Assembly (NCBI GenBank): GCA_025356915.1
Contig: JANXQG010000584.1
Span: 1-6,062, forward strand
Length of the DNA: 6,062 bases
Reading direction: 5' to 3'
Source: Planctomycetota bacterium
GTDB lineage: Bacteria > Planctomycetota > Planctomycetia > Pirellulales > Thermoguttaceae
A program made the translations under genes and the position numbers. How positions within the stretch are numbered: the stretch's first letter is position 1; every line of letters begins with the position of its first letter. The notes under the pieces were generated by a model. It made no database searches and was not told the origin of the DNA. It saw only the letters and a list, made by a program, of their open reading frames with translations. Positions 1 through 5,613 of the stretch are shown piece by piece.

Positions 1-1074
1 CAGATGGAATGCGATCCGCACCAGATCGTGGAAGGCATTATCCTTAGTGCCTACGCCACGAAGACGACGACCGCCTACCTCTATCTTCGCTACGAGTACT
101 CCCTTTCCCATGAGCGCATGCAGTCGGCCATCGACGAGGCATACTCGGCTGGCTACCTGGGCAAGAATATCCTCGGCTCGAACTATGCGCTCGATCTGTT
201 CATCCATCGCGGGGCAGGGGCATACGTCTGCGGCGAAGAGACTGGACTGATCGAGAGTCTGGAAGGCAAGCGGGCCTGGCCGCGGATCAAGCCCCCATTT
301 CCGGCCGTGGAGGGCCTCTTCCGCAAGCCTACCGTGATCAACAATGTTGAGACGATGGCCTGCGTGGTTCACATCATCGACCGTGGCGTCGCATGGTTCC
401 GCTCGATCGGCGTGCCACCCACCCCTGCGGATCCCCGCGACTTCGGCAGCCTGGGACCAAAACTCTATGGCATCAGCGGTCATGTAAACAAACCGGGCTG
501 CTACGAGGCCCCGCTGGGCATCACGGTGCGACAGGTGATCGACGAGTTGGCCGGCGGAGTGTGGAAAGGTCGCAAACCCAAGGCAGTGATCCCCGGCGGC
601 CTAAGTACCGGTGTGATGACGGCCGACGAACTGGACACGCCGCTGGATTTCTCCAGCCTGATGAAGGTCGGCTGTCTCGGTCTAGGCACGGCCTGCCTGA
701 TCGTGATGGACGAAACCTACTCGATGATCGATTTTCTGTATAATAGCTGCCGCTTCTACGCTCACGAAAGCTGCGGCCAATGTACGCCTTGCCGCGAAGG
801 CACGCACTGGTCAATGATGATCCTCGACCGGATCAAGGCCGGTCGTGGGCGGTTGATTGATCTGGACTATCTGGCAGAGATCGGCAACACGATCGGGATC
901 ATTCCCGGCACCACGATTTGCGGTCTGGCGGATGGTGCCGCCTGGCCCATCAAGACCACGATTTGCAAGTTCCGGCCCGAATTGGAAGATTATATTAAGC
1001 GGACCAACCCGACCGGCTATGCAGGCACGGAAGCGGTCCCGGCGCTGATCCACGAGAACGGAAAACCGCATTAA
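1..1074 (+). CDS. nuoF: NADH-quinone oxidoreductase subunit F (partial, 5' end outside window)
   Basis: NuoF is the peripheral-arm subunit of complex I that binds NADH and FMN and starts electron transfer. The frame is open from base 1, so the Met at base 4 is internal; residue numbers here count from it. The block GAGAYVCGEETGLIESLEGK (residues 71-89) followed by the PRIKPPFPA segment is the family hallmark around the flavin/NADH site. An SLBB-type domain (about 152-220) follows. The N3 4Fe-4S cluster ligands are C257, C260 and C263 in ESCGQCTPCREG plus C306 in TTICGLADG. Roughly the first 90-100 residues, including the glycine-rich FMN loop, are missing only because the window starts late. 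The stop TAA is at 1072-1074, and nuoG follows after 80 bases. Nothing in the visible part looks damaged. Confidence 0.96.
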   Translation, partial: QMECDPHQIVEGIILSAYATKTTTAYLYLRYEYSLSHERMQSAIDEAYSAGYLGKNILGSNYALDLFIHRGAGAYVCGEETGLIESLEGKRAWPRIKPPFPAVEGLFRKPTVINNVETMACVVHIIDRGVAWFRSIGVPPTPADPRDFGSLGPKLYGISGHVNKPGCYEAPLGITVRQVIDELAGGVWKGRKPKAVIPGGLSTGVMTADELDTPLDFSSLMKVGCLGLGTACLIVMDETYSMIDFLYNSCRFYAHESCGQCTPCREGTHWSMMILDRIKAGRGRLIDLDYLAEIGNTIGIIPGTTICGLADGAAWPIKTTICKFRPELEDYIKRTNPTGYAGTEAVPALIHENGKPH

Positions 1075-1154
1075 GGAATTTGAAATTTTCAGACGAAACG
1101 CTAGTCTACCCACTGACAACTGACAACTGACAACTGACAACCGCCCACTTCTCC
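1075..1154 (+). other. nuoF-nuoG intergenic spacer without a recognisable ribosome binding site
   Basis: This 80-base gap is the longest in the visible operon. It begins with an AT-rich stretch (about 1076-1090) and ends with a heptamer array. The 14 bases between the array and the nuoG ATG are pyrimidine rich (cgcccacttctcc) and contain no purine-rich Shine-Dalgarno match. No convincing promoter pair or terminator hairpin is visible. nuoG translation therefore appears to start without a Shine-Dalgarno, which is common in several phyla including planctomycetes. Confidence 0.6.
1112..1141 (+). repeat. Tandem heptamer repeat, four perfect ACTGACA units
   Basis: Units lie at 1112-1118, 1119-1125, 1126-1132 and 1133-1139, followed by a partial unit (AC). 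All four copies are identical. On the complementary strand the unit reads TGTCAGT. Short tandem heptamers like this are known in intergenic DNA of cyanobacteria and, from recall, also occur in planctomycetes. The array ends 13 bases before the nuoG start codon. Translated on the minus strand it gives the recurrent spurious peptide string of the type QLSVVSCQ, which produces false ORFs here. Confidence 0.93.
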
Positions 1155-2789
1155 ATGCCCAAAATCACCATCGACGGACGCGAAATCGAACTGCCTGACG
1201 GCCAGCGCATGAACGTGATCGAGGCCGCTAAGCTCTCCGGCGTCGAGATTCCGCATTACTGTTATCACCCGGGCCTGCCGGTCGTGGGCAGTTGTCGCAT
1301 GTGCCTGATTGAGACGGGCAATTGCGATGCGAAGACGGGCGAGATCAAGATGCAGCCCAAGCTGGTGCCCGGCTGCACCGTGCCTGCCACCGATGGCTTG
1401 GTGATTGTCACCGCGAATGAGAAAGTACGACAAGCCCGGGCGATGGTAGAAGAGGATCTGCTCCTGCGGCATCCGGTCGATTGCCCGATCTGTGATAAAG
1501 CGGGCGAATGTACATTGCAGGACTATTATTTCAAGTACGGTCAGGCCAGCCGGCGAACCGACGTCATGCCCTTCACCAGCCGCAAGCGCGACCTGGGTGA
1601 CGTCAACTTGTTCATCGACCGTTGCGTGCTCTGCTCGCGCTGCGTACGTTTTTGCGCCGAAGTGAGCGGCACGGCCGAACTGATGATCGCCAACCGCGGT
1701 GCTCACGAAGAAATTGACGTCGTGCCCGATTTCCCGCTACACAACGAGCTTTCGGGCAATGTGGTTGACCTCTGTCCCGTCGGTGCGCTGGCCGACAAGG
1801 ACTTTCTCTATCAGCAGCGTGTCTGGTTCATGCGGCGGCATCGGAGTGTTTGTACCGACTGCTCGGTCGGCTGTTCGATCTGGGTCGAGGAGAACCAGGA
1901 CCAGATTTATCGCCTCAAGCCTCGCGAGAATCCGCACGTCAATAAATGGTGGATATGCAACCAGGGCCGCTACGGCTACCATCATGTCCACGATGCCAAT
2001 CGTCTGGCCGTTCCGCGGGTTCGCAAAGACGGCAAAACCGTCGATCTGAGCTGGAATGGTTTGCCCGAAGAATTAAAAAGCAAGCTTTTCACGGCCGGCC
2101 ACTTGGGCGGCGTGTTCTCGCCTTTTATTAGCGTGGAAGAGGCTTATCTGCTGGCCAAGTTGCTGCGGTCAATCGATCCGCAGGCGGTACTGGCAATGGG
2201 GCCTATGCCGAGAGTGGGTGAAGACCAGAAGTTTCCCGGCGGGTTTGTCATTACGGCCGAAAAGGTACCCAATCGCCGCGGTATTGAGGAGATTCTTGGC
2301 TACTTCATGCACAAGGTACTCTCGTTTGAAGACTTCCTCCAAGAGATGCAGCGGATCGAGTTCGGCGGGGTGTGGGTTTCCGGCGGCTACAAGGGACCGT
2401 GGATTGAGGATTCGGCCGCACGGCGATTTGAGAAGATTCCGCTCTTGATCGTGCAGGACTTGTTCCCTTCGTCGTTGTCGGAGCGAGCCACCTATCAGTT
2501 GCCCGCCGCAGCCTTCTCCGAGCGAGAAGGTTCCTACATGAACCGCGACGACCGGCTACAAACCGCGAACATGGCCGTGCGTCCGCCGTGGGGTGTGAGG
2601 GCCGAGGGTTCCTTGTTCTGGCAGATGCTCGGCCGCAAGGGTCTTTACAATTCCCGTACCGTGCTGGACGATCTCAGCCGCGAGGTCCTTTACTTTGCCC
2701 CCGCTGCCGGTCCCCTGCCAGATACCGGCCTGGATATGAAGATCAACAAGCTGGCTGAGGTTGGCGCATTGACGGCCAAAACGGCGTAA
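1155..2789 (+). CDS. nuoG: NADH-quinone oxidoreductase subunit G, short form retaining cluster N7
   Basis: NuoG carries the electron-transfer clusters between NuoF and NuoI in the peripheral arm of complex I. The N-terminal 2Fe-2S ferredoxin domain (about 1-90) has ligands C36, C47, C50 and C74. The N5 site is H106, C110, C113 and C119 (HPVDCPICDKAGEC). The N6a-type 4Fe-4S site (N4 in the mitochondrial-type naming) is C157, C160, C163 and C207. A further site, C233-x2-C236-x3-C240 with C268, matches cluster N7 in the 4Fe-4S segment of the molybdopterin oxidoreductase fold. Beyond it only about 275 residues remain. The total of 544 aa compares with roughly 780-910 in the Thermus and E. coli proteins, so the molybdopterin-like tail is shortened. 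The frame is clean to TAA and the end (SEREGSYMNRDDRLQ and after) still looks like family sequence, so this appears to be a natural short form. The ATG at 1155 was chosen because the ferredoxin domain begins directly after it. Confidence 0.95.
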   Translation: MPKITIDGREIELPDGQRMNVIEAAKLSGVEIPHYCYHPGLPVVGSCRMCLIETGNCDAKTGEIKMQPKLVPGCTVPATDGLVIVTANEKVRQARAMVEEDLLLRHPVDCPICDKAGECTLQDYYFKYGQASRRTDVMPFTSRKRDLGDVNLFIDRCVLCSRCVRFCAEVSGTAELMIANRGAHEEIDVVPDFPLHNELSGNVVDLCPVGALADKDFLYQQRVWFMRRHRSVCTDCSVGCSIWVEENQDQIYRLKPRENPHVNKWWICNQGRYGYHHVHDANRLAVPRVRKDGKTVDLSWNGLPEELKSKLFTAGHLGGVFSPFISVEEAYLLAKLLRSIDPQAVLAMGPMPRVGEDQKFPGGFVITAEKVPNRRGIEEILGYFMHKVLSFEDFLQEMQRIEFGGVWVSGGYKGPWIEDSAARRFEKIPLLIVQDLFPSSLSERATYQLPAAAFSEREGSYMNRDDRLQTANMAVRPPWGVRAEGSLFWQMLGRKGLYNSRTVLDDLSREVLYFAPAAGPLPDTGLDMKINKLAEVGALTAKTA

Positions 2790-2792
2790 GAA

Positions 2793-2827
2793 CGAGGAAA
2801 TGAGAACTTCCGCCACTCGAGGAAATG
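2793..2827 (+). repeat. Duplicated 10-base motif CGAGGAAATG upstream of the nuclease gene
   Basis: The same ten bases occur at 2793-2802 and 2818-2827 in the 42-base spacer between nuoG and the nuclease gene. Both copies contain a Shine-Dalgarno-like GAGGA core. The second copy is well placed for the nuclease start codon. The first copy opens an 11-codon frame (2800-2835) whose TGA overlaps the nuclease ATG as ATGA. The duplication may be chance or a relic of how the gene was inserted. Confidence 0.6.
2819..2823 (+). promoter_or_regulatory. Ribosome binding site of the full-length Rpn-like nuclease
   Basis: GAGGA lies with its GAGG core 9 bases before the ATG at 2832. It is a moderate match to the Shine-Dalgarno consensus and supports 2832 as the start. 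It is weaker than the AGGAGG found inside the same gene at 3520-3525. Confidence 0.6.
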
Positions 2828-2831
2828 CTCC

Positions 2832-3809
2832 ATGACCGATTATGACAGTCCCTGGAAAGAGGCCCTGGATATTTATTTCCAGCCGTTTCTAGAGTTATTC
2901 TGCCCCCAAGCGCACACTGAAATCGATTGGAGTCGTGGTAACGAGTCGCTCGACAAAGAGCTCCAAAAAATCGTGCGGGAGGCAGAACTTGGTCGACGTT
3001 TCGTTGACAAGCTGGTGAAAGTCTGGCTGAAAAGCGGCCGGGAACAGTGGGTGCTGGTCCACGTTGAAGTCCAAGCAAGTGAAGATGCGGATTTCGCCCA
3101 GCGAATGTACGTCTATAACTACCGCCTGTTCGATCGGTATAATAGAGAGGTGGCCAGCCTTGCCATATTGGGTGACGACAATCCGCGTTGGCGGCCAGAT
3201 AGCTACGGCTACCATCGCTGGGGTACCGAAGTCGGAATACGGTTCCCGGTGGCCAAGCTTCTGGACTATTTGCCTAGGCGGCAGGAGTTGGAAGAAAGTC
3301 CCAATCCTTTCGCGACCATTGTACTCGCCCATTTGGACACCTTGGAGACACGTCAGGATCAGCACGAACGAAAAAATCGAAAGTTCCGCTTGATCAAGGG
3401 CCTTTTTGAACGGGGCTGGGATACGGAAAAAATGCGGCAATTGTTCCGCCTGATCGACTGGATGATGGATCTTCCTAGGGATTTGGCGGGAACTTTTCTG
3501 GAAGAAGTCAAGCAATATGAGGAGGAGAAGAAGATGGTTTTCGTAACCACACCAGAGCGGATTGGGTTGGAGCGGGGGCTCAGTCAGGGGCTTAGTCAGG
3601 GGCTTAGTCAGGGGCTCAGTCAGGGGCTCAGTCAAGGCATTGAGGCGTTGTTGAGACTGAAGTTTGGCGAGCCGGGGTTGCGATTGATGCCGGAAATACG
3701 CGAGATCGCAGAAATCGAAAAACTGGAAGCAATCCTCCACTCCATCGAAGCGGCCGATAGCCCCGAAGATCTACGGCGGAATTTCCTATGCTTCCCATCG
3801 TCCTTGTAG
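2832..3809 (+). CDS. Rpn/YhgA-like PD-(D/E)XK nuclease with GLSQ repeats, inserted in the nuo operon
   Basis: This 325-aa protein resembles the Rpn family ('recombination-promoting nuclease/putative transposase', YhgA-like), which are DNA nucleases of the PD-(D/E)XK fold. The likely catalytic core is D59 (FVDKLVKV) and E79-x-Q81 in VLVHVEVQ, the E-x-Q variant usual in this family. The segment RMYVYNYRLFDRYN (91-104) and a helical middle region follow. Residues 249-268 are five perfect GLSQ tetrapeptide repeats. Residues 269-318 (ALLRLKFGEPGL, then EIEKLEAILHSIEAADSPEDLRRN) resemble the DUF4351-like C-terminal helical domain. No signal peptide or membrane segment is seen, so it should be cytoplasmic. 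It lies 42 bases after nuoG, and its last 22 bases overlap nuoH in another frame. It has no known link to complex I and is probably acquired DNA fitted between two core genes. An internal start may produce a separate C-terminal protein. Family assignment is from motif recall; activity is inferred. Confidence 0.85.
   Translation: MTDYDSPWKEALDIYFQPFLELFCPQAHTEIDWSRGNESLDKELQKIVREAELGRRFVDKLVKVWLKSGREQWVLVHVEVQASEDADFAQRMYVYNYRLFDRYNREVASLAILGDDNPRWRPDSYGYHRWGTEVGIRFPVAKLLDYLPRRQELEESPNPFATIVLAHLDTLETRQDQHERKNRKFRLIKGLFERGWDTEKMRQLFRLIDWMMDLPRDLAGTFLEEVKQYEEEKKMVFVTTPERIGLERGLSQGLSQGLSQGLSQGLSQGIEALLRLKFGEPGLRLMPEIREIAEIEKLEAILHSIEAADSPEDLRRNFLCFPSSL
3520..3525 (+). promoter_or_regulatory. Internal Shine-Dalgarno AGGAGG inside the nuclease gene
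   Basis: A perfect AGGAGG lies 8 bases before the in-frame ATG at 3534 (Met235). It is the strongest Shine-Dalgarno-like sequence seen in front of any start in this gene. The caveat is that it falls in GAG GAG GAG codons for E230-E232, so coding constraint alone could create it. Confidence 0.55.
3534..3809 (+). CDS. Candidate internal in-frame product: 91-aa RpnS-like C-terminal protein
   Basis: Starting at Met235 of the nuclease frame, this would yield the GLSQ repeats (residues 15-34 of the short product) plus the C-terminal helical domain, without the nuclease domain. In characterised Rpn systems, the small C-terminal RpnS proteins are translated from internal starts and block the toxic full-length RpnL. 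Here a perfect AGGAGG with ideal spacing precedes the start. The short product shares its stop with the full-length protein, inside nuoH. Its expression is inferred from sequence only. Confidence 0.5.
   Translation: MVFVTTPERIGLERGLSQGLSQGLSQGLSQGLSQGIEALLRLKFGEPGLRLMPEIREIAEIEKLEAILHSIEAADSPEDLRRNFLCFPSSL
3576..3635 (+). repeat. Five tandem 12-base repeats encoding GLSQ
   Basis: The units are GGGCTCAGTCAG, GGGCTTAGTCAG (twice), GGGCTCAGTCAG and GGGCTCAGTCAA, starting at 3576, 3588, 3600, 3612 and 3624. They differ only at silent third positions. Because the unit is 12 bases, gain or loss of copies keeps the reading frame and only changes the length of the encoded segment. In known Rpn proteins, four-residue repeats of varying copy number lie in a helix of the C-terminal dimerisation interface. 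Confidence 0.96.
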
Positions 3810-5038
3810 CCCTGATTAAGGTCGGCCTAGTAATTGGCGGGCTGATGACGGCTGCCGCCTACCTGGTACTGGGCGAGCGCTGGATCGCCGCTTGGATTCA
3901 GGATCGCAAAGGCCCAAATCGGGTCGGCATTCCGTTGACGAAAATCCGCCTCTTTGGGCTGGGGCAACCGCTGGCCGACGGTGTGAAGTTTCTCTTCAAA
4001 GCGGAATACACGCCTGCTCACGTCGATAAGGGGTTGTACTTCTTCGCCCCCATGACAATTTTCATCACGGCGATCGCGGTCTTCGCCGTCATACCCTTTG
4101 GCAGCTTCTTGCCGAGCGATATCTTCCCGGCAAGCTGGGGCGTCCACGAACCGATCAACCTAGTCATCGCCCCAGGCGTTGACGTCGGCATGATCTTCGT
4201 CTTCGCCATGGGCAGCATTGCCGTATATGGCGTGGTGCTGGGTGGTTGGGCCAGCAATAGCAAATATAGTTTTCTGGGTGGGCTGCGGAGTAGCGCGCAG
4301 TTGATCGGCTATGAATTGCCCTTGGGACTAGGAATCCTCGGGGTGGTACTCAGTTCAGGCTCGTTGAGATTGGATGCAATCATGGAGCACCAAGCACAAA
4401 CGGGGGCATGGAACGCCTTTGTACAGCCGTTGGGGATGATCGTCTTTTGTGTGGCCTCCTTTGCCGAGGCCAGCCGTCTCCCCTTCGACTTGCCCGAGGC
4501 CGAGCAGGAACTGATCGGCGGCTATCACACTGAGTATTTCGGCATCAAGTTGATGATGTATCTGGTGGGTGAATATCTGCACATGGTCGCGGCAGCCTTC
4601 CTGATCGTGATGTTGTTCTTCGGCGGTTGGCACTTCTGGGGTCTGACCGGTTCGGGCAACATCGTCACCTGGGGTGAGGCGATCCTGCGCATTGTGGTAC
4701 TCAACGTCAAGGTGCTGGGCATGGTCTTTTTCTTCATGGTGGCTCGTTGGAGTTGGGCTCGATTCCGCTATGATCAATTGATGTCGCTGGCCTGGCTGGT
4801 AATGCTGCCGATGGGCATGGTCAACCTAGCCTATGTGGCGATTTGGGAAGAATATGGCGGAGATTGGGCACGCAGTGCCGGTTTTTCGCCGCAAATTGCC
4901 ATGACCCTTTGCGGTTGGGCTGTATTTTCTGTTACTTGGTATGTGGCCACGAAGATGTCGCCGTCGCAGGGTGACAACCGGCCCCGCCGACAATCACGGG
5001 AGTCGAACATCCGGCCGGGTTTTGAAGCAGAAAAATGA
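3788..5038 (+). CDS. nuoH: NADH-quinone oxidoreductase subunit H
   Basis: NuoH is the membrane subunit of complex I that joins the peripheral arm to the proton-pumping arm and forms part of the quinone chamber. The first helix is followed by GERWIAAWIQDRKGPNRVGI (29-48), the conserved loop facing the quinone site. The other hallmark is FAEASRLPFDLPEAEQELIGGYHTEYFG (225-252). Several hydrophobic helices are visible, for example about 3-28, 84-104, 133-153, 176-190, 213-226, 262-285, 301-318, 333-352 and 368-386. At 416 aa it is longer than the usual 320-350. Part of the excess is a polar, basic cytoplasmic-type tail (about 390-416). The ATG at 3788 is followed directly by the expected first helix. 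Only a weak purine stretch (GGCGGA, 3775-3780) precedes it, so reinitiation by ribosomes finishing the nuclease gene is plausible. Its TGA overlaps the nuoI ATG. Confidence 0.96.
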   Translation: MLPIVLVALIKVGLVIGGLMTAAAYLVLGERWIAAWIQDRKGPNRVGIPLTKIRLFGLGQPLADGVKFLFKAEYTPAHVDKGLYFFAPMTIFITAIAVFAVIPFGSFLPSDIFPASWGVHEPINLVIAPGVDVGMIFVFAMGSIAVYGVVLGGWASNSKYSFLGGLRSSAQLIGYELPLGLGILGVVLSSGSLRLDAIMEHQAQTGAWNAFVQPLGMIVFCVASFAEASRLPFDLPEAEQELIGGYHTEYFGIKLMMYLVGEYLHMVAAAFLIVMLFFGGWHFWGLTGSGNIVTWGEAILRIVVLNVKVLGMVFFFMVARWSWARFRYDQLMSLAWLVMLPMGMVNLAYVAIWEEYGGDWARSAGFSPQIAMTLCGWAVFSVTWYVATKMSPSQGDNRPRRQSRESNIRPGFEAEK

Positions 5039-5613
5039 AAACTGATGATGCCAGAATCCGCTGGGTCGAGTCGCCGAAGCTGGGCATGTTGGGTAAAAGC
5101 TACCTGACGTTGTTTATCAAGGGATTGACGACGACCCTAGGGCACTTGTTCTTCCACAAGAAGGTCACGCTCGAGTCACCGGAGCAGCGACACAAAGTCC
5201 TTGATCCGGTAAACTATCGTGGCGTACACCGTTTGAACAAGGATGAGCAGGGCCGCGTAAAGTGCGTGGCCTGCTTCCTCTGTGCAACGGCCTGTCCGGC
5301 CCACTGTATCGACATTGTGGCCGAGCCAAGCCCCTGGCCCGACCGGGAAAAGTACCCTAAGGTCTTCAATATTGATGAACTTCGTTGTATCTTTTGTGGG
5401 ATGTGTGAACAAGCATGTCCCGTTGAGGCGATCGAACTGACGAGCTTTTACGACCTGACCGGGGCGAGTCGCGAGGAAATGATCTTCGACAAGGAAAAGC
5501 TATTGAGCGTTTTTGACCAGACCAAGGAGCGCGAGCCGATGCCCTCGAAACGTGCGAACGACGCTGCTCAAGACAGGTTGAAAACCTGTCCTACTTCAGG
5601 AGACTCGTCATGA
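5035..5613 (+). CDS. nuoI: NADH-quinone oxidoreductase subunit I (2 x 4Fe-4S ferredoxin)
   Basis: NuoI holds clusters N6a/N6b (TYKY-type), which bring electrons to N2 next to the quinone site. An amphipathic N-terminal segment (about 20-40) fits its place on the membrane side. The two cluster motifs are C77-x2-C80-x2-C83-x3-C87-P and C118-x2-C121-x2-C124-x3-C128-P. The ATG overlaps the nuoH stop as ATGA (5035-5038), so translation is probably coupled; only a weak GAAG lies upstream. After about residue 170 the family resemblance ends, and the polar tail (KRANDAAQDRLKTCPTSG...) is encoded in part by a perfect hairpin repeat at 5572-5590, suggesting that a repeat element reshaped the 3' end. 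The stop TGA overlaps the nuoJ start. The two clusters are intact. Confidence 0.96.
   Translation: MKTDDARIRWVESPKLGMLGKSYLTLFIKGLTTTLGHLFFHKKVTLESPEQRHKVLDPVNYRGVHRLNKDEQGRVKCVACFLCATACPAHCIDIVAEPSPWPDREKYPKVFNIDELRCIFCGMCEQACPVEAIELTSFYDLTGASREEMIFDKEKLLSVFDQTKEREPMPSKRANDAAQDRLKTCPTSGDSS
5572..5590 (+). repeat. Perfect palindromic hairpin repeat within the 3' end of nuoI
   Basis: The arms gacaggtt (5572-5579) and aacctgtc (5583-5590) are fully complementary around a 3-base loop (gaa). The adjoining bases cctac extend a pattern that I recall as a dispersed palindromic sequence (GACAGGTTG-AAACCTGTCCTAC type) in planctomycete and acidobacterial genomes, usually between genes. Here it is translated as D180-C185 of NuoI. 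It ends 7 bases before the nuoJ Shine-Dalgarno and could fold in the mRNA. There is no following T run, so it is not a typical intrinsic terminator. Confidence 0.85.
5598..5603 (+). promoter_or_regulatory. Ribosome binding site of nuoJ
   Basis: AGGAGA lies 6 bases before the ATG at 5610 and is a strong Shine-Dalgarno match. It supports the upstream start for nuoJ, hence the N-terminal extension, and sits just downstream of the hairpin at 5572-5590. Confidence 0.75.

Noticed and set aside
739..744. TATAAT inside nuoF as a possible -10 promoter element
   Set aside because: No matching -35 element stands at proper spacing, and the bases are explained by the conserved coding sequence FLYNSC.
1101..1706. 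Minus-strand frame of 201 codons over the heptamer array and nuoG 5' region
   Set aside because: It overlaps the cysteine-motif region of nuoG. Its C-terminal QLSVVSCQ-type string is the typical spurious translation of the heptamer array.
2793..2827. The two CGAGGAAATG copies as target-site duplication flanking an insertion
   Set aside because: Both copies lie on the 5' side of the nuclease gene. No third copy is present at the nuoH end, so they do not bracket the insert.
2825..2845. Six-codon frame starting at the second CGAGGAAATG copy
   Set aside because: Too short, with the Shine-Dalgarno only 2 bases from the ATG and overlapping the nuclease start; most likely chance.
3138..3143. TATAAT inside the nuclease gene as a possible internal promoter
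   Set aside because: There is no -35 partner and it encodes the family motif LFDRYNR. It is also about 400 bases upstream of the internal start, so it offers no specific support.
2895..3740. Long open frame (281 codons) on the minus strand within the nuclease gene
   Set aside because: It is antisense to a gene with recognisable family motifs. Its TEPLTEPLTKPL-like stretch is just the reverse reading of the 12-base repeat, and no family resemblance is visible.
3664..4147. Terminal inverted repeats or transposase structure marking an insertion sequence at the nuclease gene
   Set aside because: No matching inverted ends are seen at the nuoG-side spacer and the nuoH-side junction. The gene seems to be a single insert, not a complete insertion sequence.
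5572..5597. Hairpin in nuoI as an intrinsic terminator
   Set aside because: No T run follows, the stem is only 8 bp, and nuoJ begins immediately downstream within the same operon.
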